9,431 nt of DNA from Clostridia bacterium (GTDB lineage: Bacteria > Bacillota > Clostridia > Christensenellales > Borkfalkiaceae): assembly GCA_029054485.1 (NCBI GenBank), contig JAIDFD010000203.1:1-9431 (forward strand), given 5' to 3'. Position 1 is the first letter of the stretch; each line of letters begins with the position of its first letter. The position numbers and the translations under genes were made by a program. Below are positions 6,918 through 9,431 of the stretch, piece after piece. Below the pieces are notes generated by a model. That model saw only the letters and a program-made list of their open reading frames with translations. It ran no database searches and had not been told where the DNA came from.

Positions 6918-7874
6918 TCAGTCCTTGTCCAGCGATTTTGCAAGTTCTAAAATTTTTCTCATTCTATGGTTAATACAGCTTTTTGAAATTGAAAGCCTGT
7001 CGGCAAGCTCCTGCATCGACGCATTTTTATCGGCAAGCCGCGCTTCGGCTACGTCAAACAGCAATTTATCAAGGCTCTGGAGCCCTACGGTACCTGCGAT
7101 AATTTCTATCGCACGCACCTGATTTACGGAAGCCGTTACCGTTTTGTCTATATTTGAAACAGAGCAATTATTTACCCTGTTCGCGTTATTGGTTCTATCC
7201 TTCAACTCCACAAGTTTATTCAATTTGGCAAGACAGTCGTCTGCGGTTAAAACGTGCAGTAAATCTGAAATTACTTCCTTACTCTTAACGTAAACCACCG
7301 CGGAATCTTTACGTGCAACCAACTTTGCGAGAATCTCAAACGAACACAAAAGTTCGCAGAAATCACTTGCAACTATCTTATTGGAAAACACTATTTCAAA
7401 GTGATAGCCCGTACGGCTCAACGCTCCCTCTTCCGGAAGAGTACAACTTCCGCCCCCCAAAAATGCGCCTTTGATATAAGCCGCCTTGCAACAGTCCTTT
7501 TCGATAACCCTTTCACCGATTCCGAAAGTCAGATACCTCTCTTCTCCGTTGTATTTAACAATTCCAAGATCCGCAAGCAATTTTTCCGCCTGCTCGCCAA
7601 GGCACTCAAACGTCAGCTTGTCCCTGCCGCTTAAAATATCAAACTTCGCGCCGGTGACATTGAGATGCAGACCGAATTCTTCTTCAAGCAAGTCAGAAAA
7701 ATACTCTGCAGTACCCTCGTTTTCGGTAATAATTTCAAACCCGAATTTGCCCTGTTTTGAAATCACGCTCCCGCTCGTCCTGATAAAAGCGGAAAGCGCG
7801 GCAAGTTTACAACACTTGTCGCCGAGCGGAATTTTTGTAATTTCGTTTTTGATTTCTTCGGTGAAATTTTGCAT
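6918..7874 (-). CDS. whiA: DNA-binding protein WhiA (sporulation/cell division regulator family)
   Basis: WhiA is a DNA-binding protein of Gram-positive bacteria. In Streptomyces it switches on sporulation division genes, and in Bacillus it affects division and chromosome segregation. The 318-residue protein starts MQNFTEEIKNEI, the usual WhiA beginning. A degenerate LAGLIDADG homing-endonuclease-like domain includes AAYIKGAFLGGGS (131-143) and YHFEI (157-161). The conserved DRTNNANRVNNC segment (226-237) leads into the C-terminal helix-turn-helix (about 286-308) with SISKSCINHRMRKI, about two residues shorter in the loop than many homologues. The frame stays open upstream to a TTG at 7940, but family alignment favours the ATG at 7874. 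That ATG has no clear Shine-Dalgarno and lies one base after the PHP gene stop (TAATATG), which suggests termination-reinitiation coupling. rapZ and yvcK, the usual upstream partners in Bacillota, are missing. Confidence 0.95.
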   Translation of the reverse strand: MQNFTEEIKNEITKIPLGDKCCKLAALSAFIRTSGSVISKQGKFGFEIITENEGTAEYFSDLLEEEFGLHLNVTGAKFDILSGRDKLTFECLGEQAEKLLADLGIVKYNGEERYLTFGIGERVIEKDCCKAAYIKGAFLGGGSCTLPEEGALSRTGYHFEIVFSNKIVASDFCELLCSFEILAKLVARKDSAVVYVKSKEVISDLLHVLTADDCLAKLNKLVELKDRTNNANRVNNCSVSNIDKTVTASVNQVRAIEIIAGTVGLQSLDKLLFDVAEARLADKNASMQELADRLSISKSCINHRMRKILELAKSLDKD

Positions 7875-7875
7875 A

Positions 7876-8652
7876 TTACAGGTTTTTTGCTTTATACTCG
7901 CTGAATCTGAATTTGGGCAGTCTGCCGTCGATGTTGTCAATCTGTTCCAAGGGAATACTTGCTTCCGCTAATATCTCTTCTGCGATTTTCATATCGCCAA
8001 CTCTGGACGCGGAATGAGCATCCGAATCAATTACAAACCGAACTCCTGTAGAAGCCATAATATTCAGCTCCTCGGCGGAAACGTGCCGCTTTTTGGTGTT
8101 TATTTCAATATAAGTACCGTAATCACTGCAACATTTTGCAACTTCTTTCAGATCGCAAAAACATTTGTAATTGATATGAGTTAAAATATCTACTGGATTG
8201 TTTTTTACTACGTTTATATAGGTCTTTGTAGTGTTTACCACAACCTTGTCCGAAGGTTTTTTGCCCAACTTATACGCCATATAATTTTTCATCATTACGT
8301 TGCGCATATCATACCAGCTTTTAAACCTTAACACCTCGTGTATTCCGCAAAGATATATATCAAAGTATTTTAAGTCATTTACTGCCATATCCGTATCGCC
8401 GTCAACGGAAATGACGTTACTTTCCATACCCATCAAAACTTTAACACCCGTCAACTTTTCCGCTTCGGTAATTTCCGAGCGGAGGTCGGCGAGCTTTTTG
8501 GGTTTACGTCCGAAAATTAAATGGTTAAAGCCGTGGTCGGTAATAGCAATCTCTTTCAGCCCTTTTTCCTTGGCGGCAAGGGTGTTTTCAAGCACCGTAT
8601 TTTTGCCGTGGGAATAAGGCGTATGCGTATGATAATCAGCCGAAAGTATCAT
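7876..8652 (-). CDS. PHP-domain metal-dependent phosphoesterase (YcdX-like)
   Basis: This 258-residue protein is a single PHP domain, a TIM-barrel-like fold that binds a trinuclear metal centre and hydrolyses phosphate esters. All nine ligands of the YcdX type are visible: H8, H10 and H15 in DYHTHTPYSH, H40 in ITDHG, E77 in GMESN, H105 in GIHE, H159 in THIN, and D211 plus H213 in DSDAHS. The enzyme is thus predicted to be active, but the physiological substrate of this subfamily is not known and cannot be read from the sequence. Histidinol phosphatases share the fold, but there are no his genes nearby. The ATG at 8652 has AGGAG (8659-8663) with a 6-nt spacer and lies 17 nt inside the end of murB, so the two are co-transcribed. 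A PHP gene after murB is common in Clostridia. Confidence 0.92.
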   Translation of the reverse strand: MILSADYHTHTPYSHGKNTVLENTLAAKEKGLKEIAITDHGFNHLIFGRKPKKLADLRSEITEAEKLTGVKVLMGMESNVISVDGDTDMAVNDLKYFDIYLCGIHEVLRFKSWYDMRNVMMKNYMAYKLGKKPSDKVVVNTTKTYINVVKNNPVDILTHINYKCFCDLKEVAKCCSDYGTYIEINTKKRHVSAEELNIMASTGVRFVIDSDAHSASRVGDMKIAEEILAEASIPLEQIDNIDGRLPKFRFSEYKAKNL

Positions 8653-9431
8653 TGAAATCTCCTATGTAAACAACTTCTTCTTCAAGTAAAATACCTGTTT
8701 TTTCAAGCACTCTGCGTTTAACTTCCTGTATAAGTTTATAAACGTCAGAAGAGCTGGTGCCAGTATTTATTATAAAGTTAGCGTGGTCACGGCTAACAGT
8801 CGCGCCACCGATTGACAAACCTTTAAGCCCTGCTTCGTCAATCAGCTTTCCCGCGCTTAAATCGCCTGAATTCTTAAAAACACAACCGCAACTTTTACCG
8901 ATTGGCTGTATTCTTCTTTTTTTAAGATAGTATTCGGTATCTGCGGCAATTTCATCCGAAGATTTAGGCGTAAAATTGAGTTCTGCCGCCAAAATAAGAC
9001 AATCTATGTCACGCATAATACTGTGTTTATTGCCAAAAAGACAGCTTTTATTTGTCAAAGTCTTAAATTCGCCGTCATAAATCAAAACGCTTTTAACGTT
9101 TTCGCAGATATACTTTCCGCCCGCTCCACCGTTCATATAGACAAGTCCGCCTAACGATGCGGGAATTCCGACAAGATATTCAAGCCCGCCGAAGCCGTGC
9201 GTTTTGCAATATTGCAAAATTCGGGCAACAGTTGTACCTGCGTAGCACAAAAAGCTATTCTGCGAAACACGCTCTATTTTGCGCAGATTTTTTGTGTCGA
9301 TTACTTCACCGTCAAATCCGCTGTCTGCGGCTAAAATATTTGAGCCGTTGCCGACCGTGACATACTTTTTTCCGCTTTGTTTAAAAAAGTCGTAAACAGC
9401 CGCCGCCTGTTCAAGCGTTTCGGGATAGTAA
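8636..9431 (-). CDS. murB: UDP-N-acetylenolpyruvoylglucosamine reductase, 5'-truncated by the window edge
   Basis: MurB uses FAD and NADPH to reduce UDP-GlcNAc-enolpyruvate to UDP-MurNAc, the second step of peptidoglycan precursor synthesis. The frame is open to the window edge (first full codon at 9430), giving 264 visible residues; about 35-40 N-terminal residues are missing. The FAD-binding domain contains VGNGSNIL (residues 25-32 of the visible part) and GIPASLGGLVYMNGGAGG. The substrate-binding C-terminal domain ends with GILLEEEVVYIG, which retains the expected catalytic Glu. Two other canonical active-site positions differ. The segment usually reading F-x-Y-R-x-S is FGNKHS, with Lys (9026-9028) in place of Arg. 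The segment usually reading AGSxFKNP is CGCVFKNS, with Cys (8882-8884) in place of the proton-donating Ser. The reading frame is intact and both changes are conservative, so the protein may still be active; a diverged paralogue is the alternative. The stop overlaps the PHP gene start by 17 nt. Confidence 0.94.
   Translation of the reverse strand, partial: YYPETLEQAAAVYDFFKQSGKKYVTVGNGSNILAADSGFDGEVIDTKNLRKIERVSQNSFLCYAGTTVARILQYCKTHGFGGLEYLVGIPASLGGLVYMNGGAGGKYICENVKSVLIYDGEFKTLTNKSCLFGNKHSIMRDIDCLILAAELNFTPKSSDEIAADTEYYLKKRRIQPIGKSCGCVFKNSGDLSAGKLIDEAGLKGLSIGGATVSRDHANFIINTGTSSSDVYKLIQEVKRRVLEKTGILLEEEVVYIGDFNDTFG

Noticed and set aside
7875..7940. N-terminal extension of whiA by 22 codons from a TTG start at 7940.
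   Set aside because: The extra residues lie entirely inside the PHP gene, resemble no WhiA N-terminus, and the ATG at 7874 aligns with the normal family start.
8636..9250. murB starting at the TTG at 9250.
   Set aside because: The same frame continues upstream to the window edge and encodes the MurB FAD-binding motif VGNGSNIL, so the TTG is an internal Leu codon.
1..9431. Mobile element, CRISPR array, defence island or horizontally acquired block.
   Set aside because: No transposase, integrase, direct-repeat array or tRNA is present, and nearly all genes are core housekeeping genes on one strand with similar style of ribosome binding sites.

Overview
The window looks like a chromosomal segment from a low-GC Gram-positive anaerobe of the class Clostridia, probably an uncultured gut-type lineage. 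The reasons are: a murB / PHP phosphoesterase / whiA / dnaE / pfkA gene order typical of Clostridia; AdhE, a fermentative enzyme; AT-rich intergenic stretches with strong AGGAG-type ribosome binding sites; and sigma-A type promoters. The genus cannot be told from the sequence. All eight genes are on the minus strand, so transcription runs from right to left. No mobile element, CRISPR array, tRNA or rRNA is visible.

In transcription order: (1) murB (8636-9431, 5' end beyond the window), peptidoglycan precursor synthesis; (2) a PHP-family phosphoesterase (7876-8652) whose start overlaps the murB end by 17 nt; (3) whiA (6918-7874), separated from the PHP stop codon by one base; (4) dnaE (3316-6909), starting 8 nt after whiA; (5) pfkA (2227-3189), preceded by a 126-nt gap holding a good extended -10 promoter and a possible 10-codon leader ORF, and followed by a clear terminator; (6) a PfkB-superfamily 1-phosphofructokinase-like sugar kinase (1235-2158); (7) a 217-residue protein of unknown function (515-1168) with a near-consensus promoter and a strong terminator of its own; (8) the first 95 codons of adhE (1-286).

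Functionally, murB-PHP-whiA-dnaE form one tightly packed, probably translationally coupled operon joining cell wall synthesis, the WhiA division regulator and DNA replication. pfkA, the second sugar kinase and adhE add glycolysis and fermentative NADH disposal. In most Bacillota rapZ and yvcK sit just before whiA; here they are absent.

The most notable points are: a MurB with conservative replacements at two of the three canonical catalytic positions (Arg to Lys, Ser to Cys); loss or relocation of rapZ-yvcK; an unrecognised Cys-cluster protein with a disordered Lys/Glu tail behind a near-perfect promoter; a second phosphofructokinase-like kinase with altered signature motifs; and a DnaE with a complete PHP metal site and an extra charged helical insertion. 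I see no evidence of a wholly new defence or mobile system.
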